From positions 1 through 45,348 of the forward strand of contig CASECT010000113.1 of NCBI GenBank assembly GCA_949286525.1: 45,348 nt of DNA, in the 5' to 3' direction. The position numbers were made by a program, and so were the translations under genes. Positions 1 through 7,800 of this stretch are shown one piece after another. The DNA comes from an uncultured Eubacteriales bacterium (lineage in GTDB: Bacteria > Bacillota > Clostridia > Lachnospirales > Lachnospiraceae). Below the pieces are notes generated by a model that was not told the DNA's origin, did not search any database, and was given only the letters and a program-made list of their open reading frames with translations. Each line of letters opens with the position of its first letter. The first letter of the stretch is position 1.

Positions 1-105
1 CATGAGCGAAGCGAGATGTGAATTTAGTGCGAAGGTTGTTCCGAGGAACTTGATGAGCGCGAGCGAAAGCGAAGGGCGAATCTAGTGAACGGAACTTCCT
101 TAGAG
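1..105. repeat. Two degenerate direct-repeat units rich in GAGCGAA/GCGAA
   Basis: Two imperfect copies of a unit of about 50 bases lie head to tail. Each starts near ATGAGCG, continues with GCGA-rich sequence, then has GAATTTAGTG or GAATCTAGTG, and ends in GGAAC. Unit one spans about 1-52 and unit two about 53-105. A short inverted repeat, GTTCCGAGGAAC, sits at 38-49. No convincing gene is visible here. Similar GCGA-rich intergenic patches are, as I recall, common in Lachnospiraceae genomes. The left edge of the window cuts the element, so its full length is unknown. Confidence 0.45.
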
Positions 106-141
106 TTTCGTGTCTGTGATCTGTATGAAGTTTTGAAGGTA

Positions 142-171
142 TTTACAAATGTATATACTTTCTGCTATTAT
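142..171 (+). promoter_or_regulatory. Promoter of tRNA-Trp
   Basis: A -35 box TTTACA (142-147) and a -10 box TATTAT (166-171) are separated by 18 bases. They end about 12 bases before the tRNA, so initiation would fall a few bases upstream of the mature 5' end. This is a typical sigma-A arrangement. Confidence 0.6.
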
Positions 172-182
172 ATAAATAGCGT

Positions 183-253
183 AGGGGATTGGTCAAATGG
201 TATGATAGGGGTCTCCAAAACCTTTGGTGGGAGTTCGATTCTCTCATCCCCTG
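183..253 (+). tRNA. tRNA-Trp (anticodon CCA)
   Basis: A cloverleaf folds by eye. The acceptor stem AGGGGAT (183-189) pairs with ATCCCCT (246-252), with discriminator G at 253. The anticodon stem GGGGT (208-212) pairs with ACCTT (220-224) around the loop CTCCAAA, giving anticodon CCA (215-217), which reads UGG. The T stem 229-233/241-245 encloses TTCGATT. CCA is not encoded. The gene stands alone, with its own promoter and a terminator directly behind it. Confidence 0.93.
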
Positions 254-255
254 CT

Positions 256-299
256 AAAAAAGTCTAAAACAGTAAACATATACTGTTTTAGACTTTTTT
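256..299. terminator. Strong bidirectional terminator between tRNA-Trp and the XRE remnant
   Basis: A nearly perfect palindrome: the arm AAAAAAGTCTAAAACAGTA (256-274) pairs with 281-299 around a six-base loop. It has a T-run at the end on the plus strand and, because of the A-run at its start, also on the minus strand. It can therefore end tRNA-Trp transcription and also transcription of the converging regulator remnant, whose stop codon lies at its edge. Confidence 0.85.
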
Positions 300-1004
300 C
301 ATTTACAAAATTGAATAGAAAAGAAGTAAATGTAATCGTTGTTTTTTTCAAGTGTTCCTGATTCGATTTGTCGAATGGGAATGGCGCTTACACCATTTTC
401 GCCGTATATAAAGGCGGCCAATCCCTGTTTAGAATTGTAGACAATGGGAGTCTCATCTTCCAATTGCTTGGCGGTCCTTCCCCATCCGCGATTTTCTTTG
501 TCTTCTACATTTTCCAGAATAGGGAGGTCTGTAGAGTATTTTCCACAGCTGTCTGCAAGAATGAGCTTGATTGTAAATTTTTCAAAATCCGGTACAAGAG
601 CAATCATGCCTTCCGAAGGGGAATCCAGATCAGAGCAGGCAAGATAGGCAACTTTCCTTTTCGATATTAATGCGCCATTCCGGATAAGAGTTCGGCAGTT
701 TTCATTTCCGGACTATCGCGGTCAATGGAAGTAATATAATTCTGCGGTTGTTGTATGTTTTGGCAAAGGCTGATCCCAAGCAGCGTAATGATAACCCCAG
801 CTGTGATTATTAAAACCGCGTGATGTTGATTTTTAATATATTACATAGCTGGATATAAACAGACACATCCGGCAGACAGATTCCGCGTTCCCATTTAGAA
901 ACAGATTTATCGCTCATGCCGAGTTTTTCTGCCAACTGCTTTTGCGTCAAACCGAGTTTTTTTCTTTTAGATGCTATATATTTTCCTATCTTTGTGAGAT
1001 CCAT
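299..1004 (-). pseudogene. Decayed XRE-family membrane-linked transcription regulator
   Basis: Pieces of one regulator lie in three reading frames on the minus strand. The first (1004 to about 812) is a helix-turn-helix XRE domain with LTQKQLAEKLGMSDKSVSKW, ending early after CNILKINITRF. A second frame continues without a start from about 822 to 673. It encodes a hydrophobic segment (VLIITAGVIITLLGISLC) that looks like a transmembrane helix. A third frame, about 670-299, encodes a soluble tail containing ACSDLDSPSEGMIALVPDF. The order HTH, membrane helix, outer domain is that of a common clostridial regulator type, but the linker after the HTH looks deleted and at least two frameshifts separate the parts. 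The start at 1004 is chosen because AGGAGG lies nine bases upstream. A -10-like TATAAT is seen at 1045-1040. The HTH piece alone could still be made as a small DNA-binding protein. Confidence 0.72.
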
Positions 1005-1093
1005 ATGCATTCCCCTCCTTTTTGTGATTATCATAGCAAATTATAGGGTAAAAAGACACCCCTTGGAGGTAGAATGGAATTTGCTTTTGATTT

Positions 1094-1702
1094 TCAGTAC
1101 AGTCCGTTTTCTTCCAGTACCCGAATTTCATAGGCGATAGTTTGGGGAGGTATGCTGGCTGTCTGAAAATCAGCGTGTGTAATCTGAACAAGTTCTCCGG
1201 GGCCAAGGCGTTCCAGAGGAGCGGGATTGCCGAATTCGTCCAGAATAACAGTGTTATCCGTTACGACATAGCGGGTCTGACTGTTGATGTTGTTAAGGTT
1301 TCCAGTGTAAAGGAAGCGATTTTCCAGATCTATATAGGCAATCCGTCCCGTGCTGATGACGGAGGCCGGTTCTGGATTTTGCTGTACTGTGACAAAATAG
1401 GCACTGGATTGAGGGGGAATACTTTTGGTAAGAAGGGAGGAAAAGACCACATTAATCCACATGCCTTTCTGAACACAACAGGCGCAGATGTTTTGGCCGT
1501 AGGCGTTCAGTACCACGGTGTTTCGATTCAGGTTGAGCCGGATATTTTCAATGGATACGCTTCCGTTATTTTCCGGGATGGCGTAGGATACGATCATGTA
1601 TCCGTTATTCCTGTTTTGACAGGACACCTCTTCCACGAGCGCATTGTCGATGCGCATGAAATATCCCTGCTGCATTAAAGTTCCGCGAGGATCATCATAC
1701 AT
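1094..1702 (-). CDS. Uncharacterised protein with two tandem copies of one domain
   Basis: 202 residues; I do not recognise the family. The protein contains two copies of one unit with an exact spacing of 89 residues: NTVVLNAYG at 61-69 matches NTVILDEFG at 150-158, and SIPPQSSAYFVTV at 94-106 matches SIPPQTIAYEIRV at 183-195. The rest of each unit is rich in alternating hydrophobic residues, suggesting two small beta-rich domains. There is no signal peptide or membrane segment. Two cysteines close together (CACC, 73-76) occur only in copy one. The start ATG at 1702 has only a weak ribosome-binding site (AAAGGT). It is transcribed toward the XRE remnant and away from the HPr-like gene. Function unknown. 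Confidence 0.75.
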   Translation of the reverse strand: MYDDPRGTLMQQGYFMRIDNALVEEVSCQNRNNGYMIVSYAIPENNGSVSIENIRLNLNRNTVVLNAYGQNICACCVQKGMWINVVFSSLLTKSIPPQSSAYFVTVQQNPEPASVISTGRIAYIDLENRFLYTGNLNNINSQTRYVVTDNTVILDEFGNPAPLERLGPGELVQITHADFQTASIPPQTIAYEIRVLEENGLY

Positions 1703-2051
1703 TGGTTTTACCGTTGACCTTTTTTACTTATGATATGAGAATTTGAAATATTTGTGCAGGAAATATAGAGGAAGAGAAGGCTTAAATTTCAAATTTCAGC
1801 ATAAAAAATCATCAAAATGCACAATATAGAAAGAAAAGAAAGAGTATTATTTGGAATATTTTTTTGGAAATTTAAATGAAAAATGACAAATCAGAACGTT
1901 TGAGATAAAGAATTTGTCGGATTTGAAAAGGGATTTATTTATTTTCGAGAAAAAAAGAAAAAATTCGGTGTCCGGAAAAGAGAATGCAGAATTTGACAAT
2001 TTTTTTTTGCTGTGATAAAACTAGCAAAAATAAAAAACGGAGGTATTCAAC
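1703..2051. other. AT-rich intergenic spacer with the promoter of the HPr-like gene
   Basis: About 350 bases separate two diverging genes. The sequence is strongly AT-rich with many A- and T-runs and has no credible open frame, tRNA or classic riboswitch fold that I can see. Only the last 60 bases are clearly functional: the promoter and ribosome-binding site of the next gene. The remainder may hold the promoter of the minus-strand gene starting at 1702, but no good -35/-10 pair stands out there. Confidence 0.6.
1993..2021 (+). promoter_or_regulatory. Promoter of the HPr-like gene
   Basis: A perfect TTGACA (1993-1998) is followed after 15-17 bases by an A-rich -10 region in TGTGATAAAACT, with a TG just before it. 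A GGAGGT ribosome-binding site lies at 2040-2045, seven bases from the ATG. Confidence 0.6.
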
Positions 2052-2276
2052 ATGGAATTTAAGATTGTATTGAATAGTCCCGAAGAAGTAAAAGAGTTTG
2101 TGAAGGCTGCCAGTCAGTGTGACGCGGAAATAGATTTGAAGAGTGGATCCGTTTATCTTGATGCCAAGTCTCTGCTTGGCGTCCTCAGTATGGGGATAAA
2201 GAAGGAACTGAAGGTAATGTGTATGAAGGACGATGAGAAGTTTTTTCGTTCCGTTCAGAAGTTCGCGATTGCTTAG
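2052..2276 (+). CDS. HPr-like domain protein lacking the phosphorylatable histidine
   Basis: 74 residues, a little shorter than the usual 85-88 of HPr, the phosphocarrier of the sugar phosphotransferase system. The second half matches HPr around the regulatory serine: DAKSLLGVLSMG (37-48) corresponds to the Ser46 region, with Ser40 as that serine. The segment that should carry the active-site histidine reads NSPEEVKEFVKAASQ and has no histidine, so it cannot carry phosphate from enzyme I. Like Crh of Bacillus it could act only through serine phosphorylation, or it may be a structural relative with another role. It stands alone with its own promoter and terminator, which argues for a real, regulated gene. 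Family assignment is fairly sure; function is inferred. Confidence 0.8.
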   Translation: MEFKIVLNSPEEVKEFVKAASQCDAEIDLKSGSVYLDAKSLLGVLSMGIKKELKVMCMKDDEKFFRSVQKFAIA

Positions 2277-2304
2277 TTATCTTTCAAACTCTTTTATACG
2301 GGAG

Positions 2305-2335
2305 GAGCCCTGAAGAATTCAGGGTTCTTTTTTTT
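2305..2335 (+). terminator. Terminator of the HPr-like gene
   Basis: The stem 2305-2314 pairs with 2318-2327 (core CCCTGAA/TTCAGGG) around a three-base GAA loop, followed by eight T (2328-2335). This is a strong intrinsic terminator, 28 bases after the stop codon. Confidence 0.88.
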
Positions 2336-2359
2336 GCTTCGGTTTGCTACAATGAGTGC

Positions 2360-4822
2360 ATGAAACCGAGCAGACTGATTCAAGGAGAAAATGAAAAGAA
2401 ACAGATAACCATATCCGTGAGAAACCTGGTGGAGTTTCTGCTGCGATCCGGAGACATCGAGGAAGGGCAGGGAATGCATGACTCGCTGGAGGCGATGCAG
2501 CAAGGGGGAAAAATTCATCGGAAACTTCAAAAGAAAGAGGGGCTGTCCTATCATGCGGAAGTGCCGCTGAAAATATTGATCAGCTATGAGGAGTACGATC
2601 TGGGGCTGGAGGGGCGGGCAGACGGTATTATATATGACGAGGCAGACCTGGAATCGGTTACGATTGATGAGATCAAGGGAATGTATGGGGATGTGACGGA
2701 TGTGACGGAGCCTCTGGATGTTCATCTGGCGCAGGCAAAATGCTACGCCTATATTTTTGCGTCTCAGAACCACCTGGACCGCATTGATGTACGCATGACG
2801 TACTGCAGTCTGGATACAGAGGAAATCCAGCGATTTTACAGTACTTACGGGATCGAGGAGTTGGAGGTATGGTTTGGGGATCTGTTGGAGGCTTACCATC
2901 CCTGGGCGGATTTTCAGTATCAGTGGAATCTGACGCGGCAGGCTTCCATTGCGAAGGTGGAGTTCCCCTTCCCCTATCGGAAGGGCCAGAAAAAGCTGGT
3001 GGAGGACGTATATCGAAGTATTCTTCGGGAGAAGATTCTCTTTATCCAGGCGCCTACCGGTACCGGAAAGACCATCACGACGATCTTTCCGGCGGTAAAG
3101 GCGGTAGGGGAGGAGCTTGCGGATCGGATTTTCTATCTGACGGCAAAGACGGCGACGGCTTCTGTGGCAAGGGATACTTTTGGGCTGCTGGCCGGGCAGG
3201 GATATCGTGGGAAGACCGTTCTGATCACGGCAAAGGATAAGATCTGTCCCATGGAGGAACGGGCCTGCACTCCAGAGCAATGTCCCTATGCCAGGGGGCA
3301 TTTCGACAGGATCAACGAGGCTCTGTATGATCTGCTGCAGAGGGAGGATATTCTGTCAAGGGAAGTACTGCTGGCCTGGGCGAAAGAAAAGATGGTCTGC
3401 CCCTTTGAATTGAGTCTGGACGCCGCCTCCTGGTCTGACAATATCATCTGTGACTATAATTACGCCTTCGATCCCAACGTGTATTTGAAACGTTTTTTTG
3501 CCGACGGCGTGAGGGGCGATTATCTTTTTCTGGTGGACGAAGCTCACAACCTGGTGGAGAGGGCTCGGGACATGTATTCGGAGCATCTGAAAAAGGAGGA
3601 GTTTCTGGAGATGAAAAAGCTTCTGAAATCTTACGGTAAAAAGCCGGCCAGGGATCTGGAACGATGCAGCCGCATCATGCTTGTCTGGAAGCGGGAATGT
3701 GAGAAGGTGCTGTTCCTGTCAGATGTGGATGAGCTGGTCTTTGCCCTTTTAAATGTCTGTACCGATATCGATGAGCTCTTAAGACATAATGTGCTGGGGG
3801 AGAAGAAAAAGCCGGTGCAGGAATTTTATTTCAAGCTGCGGAATTTTCTGCGTCTGGCGGAGGAGGCGGATGAACACTACCGCATATACTGTGATTTTGA
3901 CGAGGCCGGAGGTTTCTGGCTTCATCTCTTCTGTGTGGACCCCTCCCGTCTGCTTCAGGAGCGTCTGGACCGTGGGCGGGCTACCGTTTTTTTCTCCGCG
4001 ACGCTGCTTCCGGTCAATTATTATAAGGAACTGCTCTGCGCCAGAACAGATGTGTATGCCATCTACGCGGAGTCCGTTTTTGACCCCGGGCGTCGGGCAA
4101 TCTGTATCGCCTCCGATGTGACCAGCCGTTATACCAGACGGAGTCCGGAGGAATATGAGAAATATGCCGCCTACATTTCCAGAATCATTGGGTGCAGAGC
4201 CGGAAATTATATGGTGTTTTTTCCTTCCTACCGTTTCCTGGAACAGGTGCGGAGATATTTCCCGGAAAATGAAGAAGCGGATAAGGCTATCGACGGTAAA
4301 AGGACGGAAATCATCTGCCAGACCCCCGGTATGGCGGAGGAGGAGAAGGAGGCGTTTCTGGAGAGGTTTGAGGAGGAGCGGGAGGGTACGCTGGCTGCCT
4401 TCTGTGTGATGGGAGGCGTATTTTCCGAGGGAATAGATCTGGTAAAGGAAAAATTGATCGGCGCCATTCTGGTTGGGGCAGGGCTGCCTCAGATTGGGAA
4501 CGAGAGGGACGTCATGCGGCGTTTCTTTGACGAGAGGCAGAGGGACGGATTTGCCTACGCATACCTCTACCCGGGGATGAACAAGGTTATCCAGGGAGCG
4601 GGAAGAGTGATCCGCACGGCGGAGGACCGGGGGATTATCGCGCTGCTGGACGAGCGGTTTCTTCAGAGATCCTATCAGCGGACTTTCCCGAGGGAGTGGA
4701 GCGACTATCAGATCTGCAGCCTGGATACGGTGGAACAGCAGCTGGAGCGCTTCTGGAAGGAGACGGATGAGAGGGAAGTGCGAAAAAAAGATGGCGCGAA
4801 TCCAGCCGAAAAGATTTTGTAA
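2360..4822 (+). CDS. DinG/XPD-like Fe-S helicase with N-terminal RecB-type nuclease domain
   Basis: 820 residues. The first 200 resemble a PD-(D/E)XK nuclease of the RecB/Cas4 type: His53 (GKIHRKLQ), Asp88 (GRAD), Glu104-Ile-Lys106, and Gln125 with Tyr129 (QAKCYAY). The rest is a superfamily 2 helicase: Walker A APTGTGKT (231-238), DEAH (393-396) and motif VI QGAGRVIRT (745-753). Four cysteines between motifs I and II (296, 303, 308, 347) should hold a 4Fe-4S cluster, as in XPD and DinG. The protein probably unwinds and trims DNA during repair; the substrate is unknown. The ATG at 2360 has no clear ribosome-binding site, but TACAAT at 2348-2353 would place transcription start almost on it, so the mRNA may be leaderless. 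The gene ends inside the purL promoter. Confidence 0.88.
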   Translation: MKPSRLIQGENEKKQITISVRNLVEFLLRSGDIEEGQGMHDSLEAMQQGGKIHRKLQKKEGLSYHAEVPLKILISYEEYDLGLEGRADGIIYDEADLESVTIDEIKGMYGDVTDVTEPLDVHLAQAKCYAYIFASQNHLDRIDVRMTYCSLDTEEIQRFYSTYGIEELEVWFGDLLEAYHPWADFQYQWNLTRQASIAKVEFPFPYRKGQKKLVEDVYRSILREKILFIQAPTGTGKTITTIFPAVKAVGEELADRIFYLTAKTATASVARDTFGLLAGQGYRGKTVLITAKDKICPMEERACTPEQCPYARGHFDRINEALYDLLQREDILSREVLLAWAKEKMVCPFELSLDAASWSDNIICDYNYAFDPNVYLKRFFADGVRGDYLFLVDEAHNLVERARDMYSEHLKKEEFLEMKKLLKSYGKKPARDLERCSRIMLVWKRECEKVLFLSDVDELVFALLNVCTDIDELLRHNVLGEKKKPVQEFYFKLRNFLRLAEEADEHYRIYCDFDEAGGFWLHLFCVDPSRLLQERLDRGRATVFFSATLLPVNYYKELLCARTDVYAIYAESVFDPGRRAICIASDVTSRYTRRSPEEYEKYAAYISRIIGCRAGNYMVFFPSYRFLEQVRRYFPENEEADKAIDGKRTEIICQTPGMAEEEKEAFLERFEEEREGTLAAFCVMGGVFSEGIDLVKEKLIGAILVGAGLPQIGNERDVMRRFFDERQRDGFAYAYLYPGMNKVIQGAGRVIRTAEDRGIIALLDERFLQRSYQRTFPREWSDYQICSLDTVEQQLERFWKETDEREVRKKDGANPAEKIL

Positions 4823-4845
4823 AGTATGCCATTGTATGATATACT
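4817..4845 (+). promoter_or_regulatory. purL promoter overlapping the helicase stop codon
   Basis: The -35 box TTGTAA (4817-4822) contains the helicase TAA stop. The -10 box TATACT (4840-4845) follows after exactly 17 bases. The leader to the purL ATG is only about 40 bases and holds a GGAGG site, with no room for a purine riboswitch. Confidence 0.75.
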
Positions 4846-4889
4846 CGATACAGTGAAACAAGAATTCAAAAGAAGCGTGGAGGTACAAC

Positions 4890-7800
4890 ATGGGAAATGT
4901 GAGACGAGTCTATGCGGAGAAAAAAGCCGATTATGCGGTTGCGGCGAAGTCTTTGCTGTCGGAGATCAAAAGCTATCTGGGGATCGACACGGTTACAGGT
5001 GTCCGTGTGCTGATTCGCTATGACGTGGAGAATATTTCGGATGAAACCTATCAGAAGGCACTGCGGACGGTGTTCTGTGAACCGCCGGTGGATGATCTGT
5101 ATGAGGAAACCTTCCCCCATGAGGGCCAGGTTTTTTCTGTGGAGTTTCTTCCCGGACAGTTTGACCAGAGAGCTGATTCCGCCGAGCAGTGTATCAAGCT
5201 TCTGAGAGAAGATGAAGAGGCCGTGGTCCGTACCGCGACTACCTATGTAATCGAGGGCGACGTGAGCGGCGACCAGATGGAAGCCATTAAAAAGCATTGT
5301 ATCAATCCGGTGGATTCCAGAGAGACAGGAACGGAGAAGCCCAACACGCTGACGGACGTGTACGAGGAGCCGGCAGATGTGTTGATTTTCGAGGGTTTTA
5401 CCGAAAAATCAGAGAAGGATCTGAGGGAATTATATGATTCTCTGGGCCTGGCCATGACCTTCAAGGATTTTCTGCACATCCAGAAGTATTTCCGGGGGGA
5501 GGAGAAGCGGGATCCTTCCGTGACGGAGATTCGGGTATTGGATACCTACTGGTCCGATCACTGCCGACACACCACATTTTCCACGGAACTGAAAAATGTT
5601 ACCTTTGCGGACGGATATTACCGGGCGCCCATCGAGGCGTCCTATCAGGATTATCTGGATAATTTCAAGATTTTATATAAGGACCGGGACGACAAATTCG
5701 TCTGCCTGATGGACCTGGCGCTTCTGGCCATGAAAAAGCTGAAGGCAGAGGGAAAGCTGGCGGATCAGGAGGAATCCGATGAGATTAACGCCTGCTCCAT
5801 CGTTGTGCCGGTGGAAGTGGATGGCAAGACGGAGGAGTGGCTGGTCAATTTCAAGAACGAGACACACAACCATCCCACGGAGATCGAGCCCTTCGGCGGC
5901 GCTGCCACCTGTCTGGGCGGAGCAATCCGTGATCCCCTTTCGGGACGTACTTATGTCTATCAGGCAATGCGCGTGACCGGCGCGTCTGATCCTACCGTTT
6001 CCGTGAAGGACACCATGGAAGGAAAACTTCCCCAGAAGAAGCTGGTAAGGGAGGCGGCTCATGGCTACAGCTCCTACGGAAATCAGATCGGACTGGCTAC
6101 CGGCTATGTGAAGGAAGTTTATCATCCCAACTATGTGGCGAAGCGCATGGAGATCGGCGCAGTCATGGGTGCTGCTCCCAGACGGGCGGTACAGCGCCTG
6201 AATTCTGATCCCGGCGACCGCATCATTCTGCTGGGCGGACGGACCGGCCGAGACGGTATCGGTGGAGCCACCGGTTCCTCCAAAGCGCACAACACCCAGT
6301 CTACCGAGGTTTGCGGCGCGGAGGTGCAGAAGGGAAATCCTCCCACGGAGCGCAAGATCCAGAGACTGTTCCGCAGGGAAGAGGTAAGCTATATTATCAA
6401 GAAGTGTAACGATTTTGGCGCGGGCGGCGTGTCTGTCGCGATCGGCGAGCTGGCGGACGGCCTGCGGGTCAATCTGGACAAGGTGCCCAAGAAGTACGCG
6501 GGACTGGATGGCACAGAACTTGCCATCTCCGAGTCACAGGAGCGTATGGCGGTGGTTGTGGCGCCGGAAAACGTGGATCAGTTCCTTGCCTACGCCGCGG
6601 AGGAAAATCTGGAGGCGGTGGAGGTAGCCATCGTCACAGAGGAACCCCGTCTGGTACTGGAGTGGAGAGGTAAGGAGATTGTCAATATCAGCAGAGCCTT
6701 CCTGAATACCAACGGCGCCCATCAGGAGACGGACGTCTATGTGGAGATACCTGAGCAGGAGGACAGCTATCTGAAACAGATGGCAGTAGAGGGTGTTGCG
6801 GAGGCCCTGGAGGCCGGCGATGTGAAGAAGGCATGGCTGACTACGCTCTCGGATCTGAATGTCTGCTCCCAGAAGGGACTGGTGGAGATGTTTGATGGTT
6901 CCATCGGCGCGGGGAGTGTGTATATGCCCTACGGCGGAAGATATCAGCTGACGGAGACTCAGTCCATGGTGGCGAAGCTTCCTGTGGCGGAGGGGAAATG
7001 TGATACCGTTACCATGATGGCCTATGGCTTTGATCCCTATCTGTCCTCCTGGAGCCCCTATCACGGCGCAGCTTACGCTATTGTGGAGTCTGTGGCCCGA
7101 ATTGTGGCCGCCGGAGGAGATTTCCGGAAGATCCGATTTACCTATCAGGAGTATTTCCGCAGAATGTCGGAGGATCCCAAACGCTGGAGTCAGCCCTTCG
7201 CGGCGCTGCTGGGCGCTTACAGTGCGCAGATTGCCCTTGGACTTCCCTCCATCGGAGGAAAGGATTCCATGTCGGGTACCTTCAATGAGATCGACGTTCC
7301 GCCCACTCTGGTATCCTTCGCGGTGGATGTGGCAAAGGAACAGGATATCATCACACCGGAACTGAAGAAGGCGGGCAATGCTCTGATGTTCTTCTATCGT
7401 CACAAGGACGCCTATGATCTGCCGGACTACGATCAGATCATGAAGCTGTACCAGCTGGTGCATGATATGATTCAGAAGAAGGCCATCATCTCCGCCTATG
7501 TCATCGACAGCTACGGATTTGCCGCGGCAGTCAGCAAGATGGCTTTCGGAAATAAACTGGGTGTGTCTGTAGAGGGAAGGATTCCAGCGAAGGAGCTCTT
7601 CGGCAACTGTATCGGGTCCATCGTGGCGGAAGTGCCGGCGGATATGGTAAATACCGTACTGGAGGCTGCAGAGGCGGCCGGTCTGGCAGCGGATGTGAGA
7701 AAGGCCGGCGAGGTAACGGGAGACGGAACCTTTACCTACAGTGACATGAAGATCTCCATGGAGGAGGCGCTCGCGGCCTGGACATCTCCGTTGGAGAAGG

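Noticed and set aside
85-267. A 60-codon plus-strand frame over tRNA-Trp
   Set aside because: It runs through the tRNA gene and its promoter, so it cannot be a coding gene.
368-670. Plus-strand frames of 67-100 codons over the XRE remnant
   Set aside because: They are shadows of the remnant's minus-strand coding sequence, without ribosome-binding sites.
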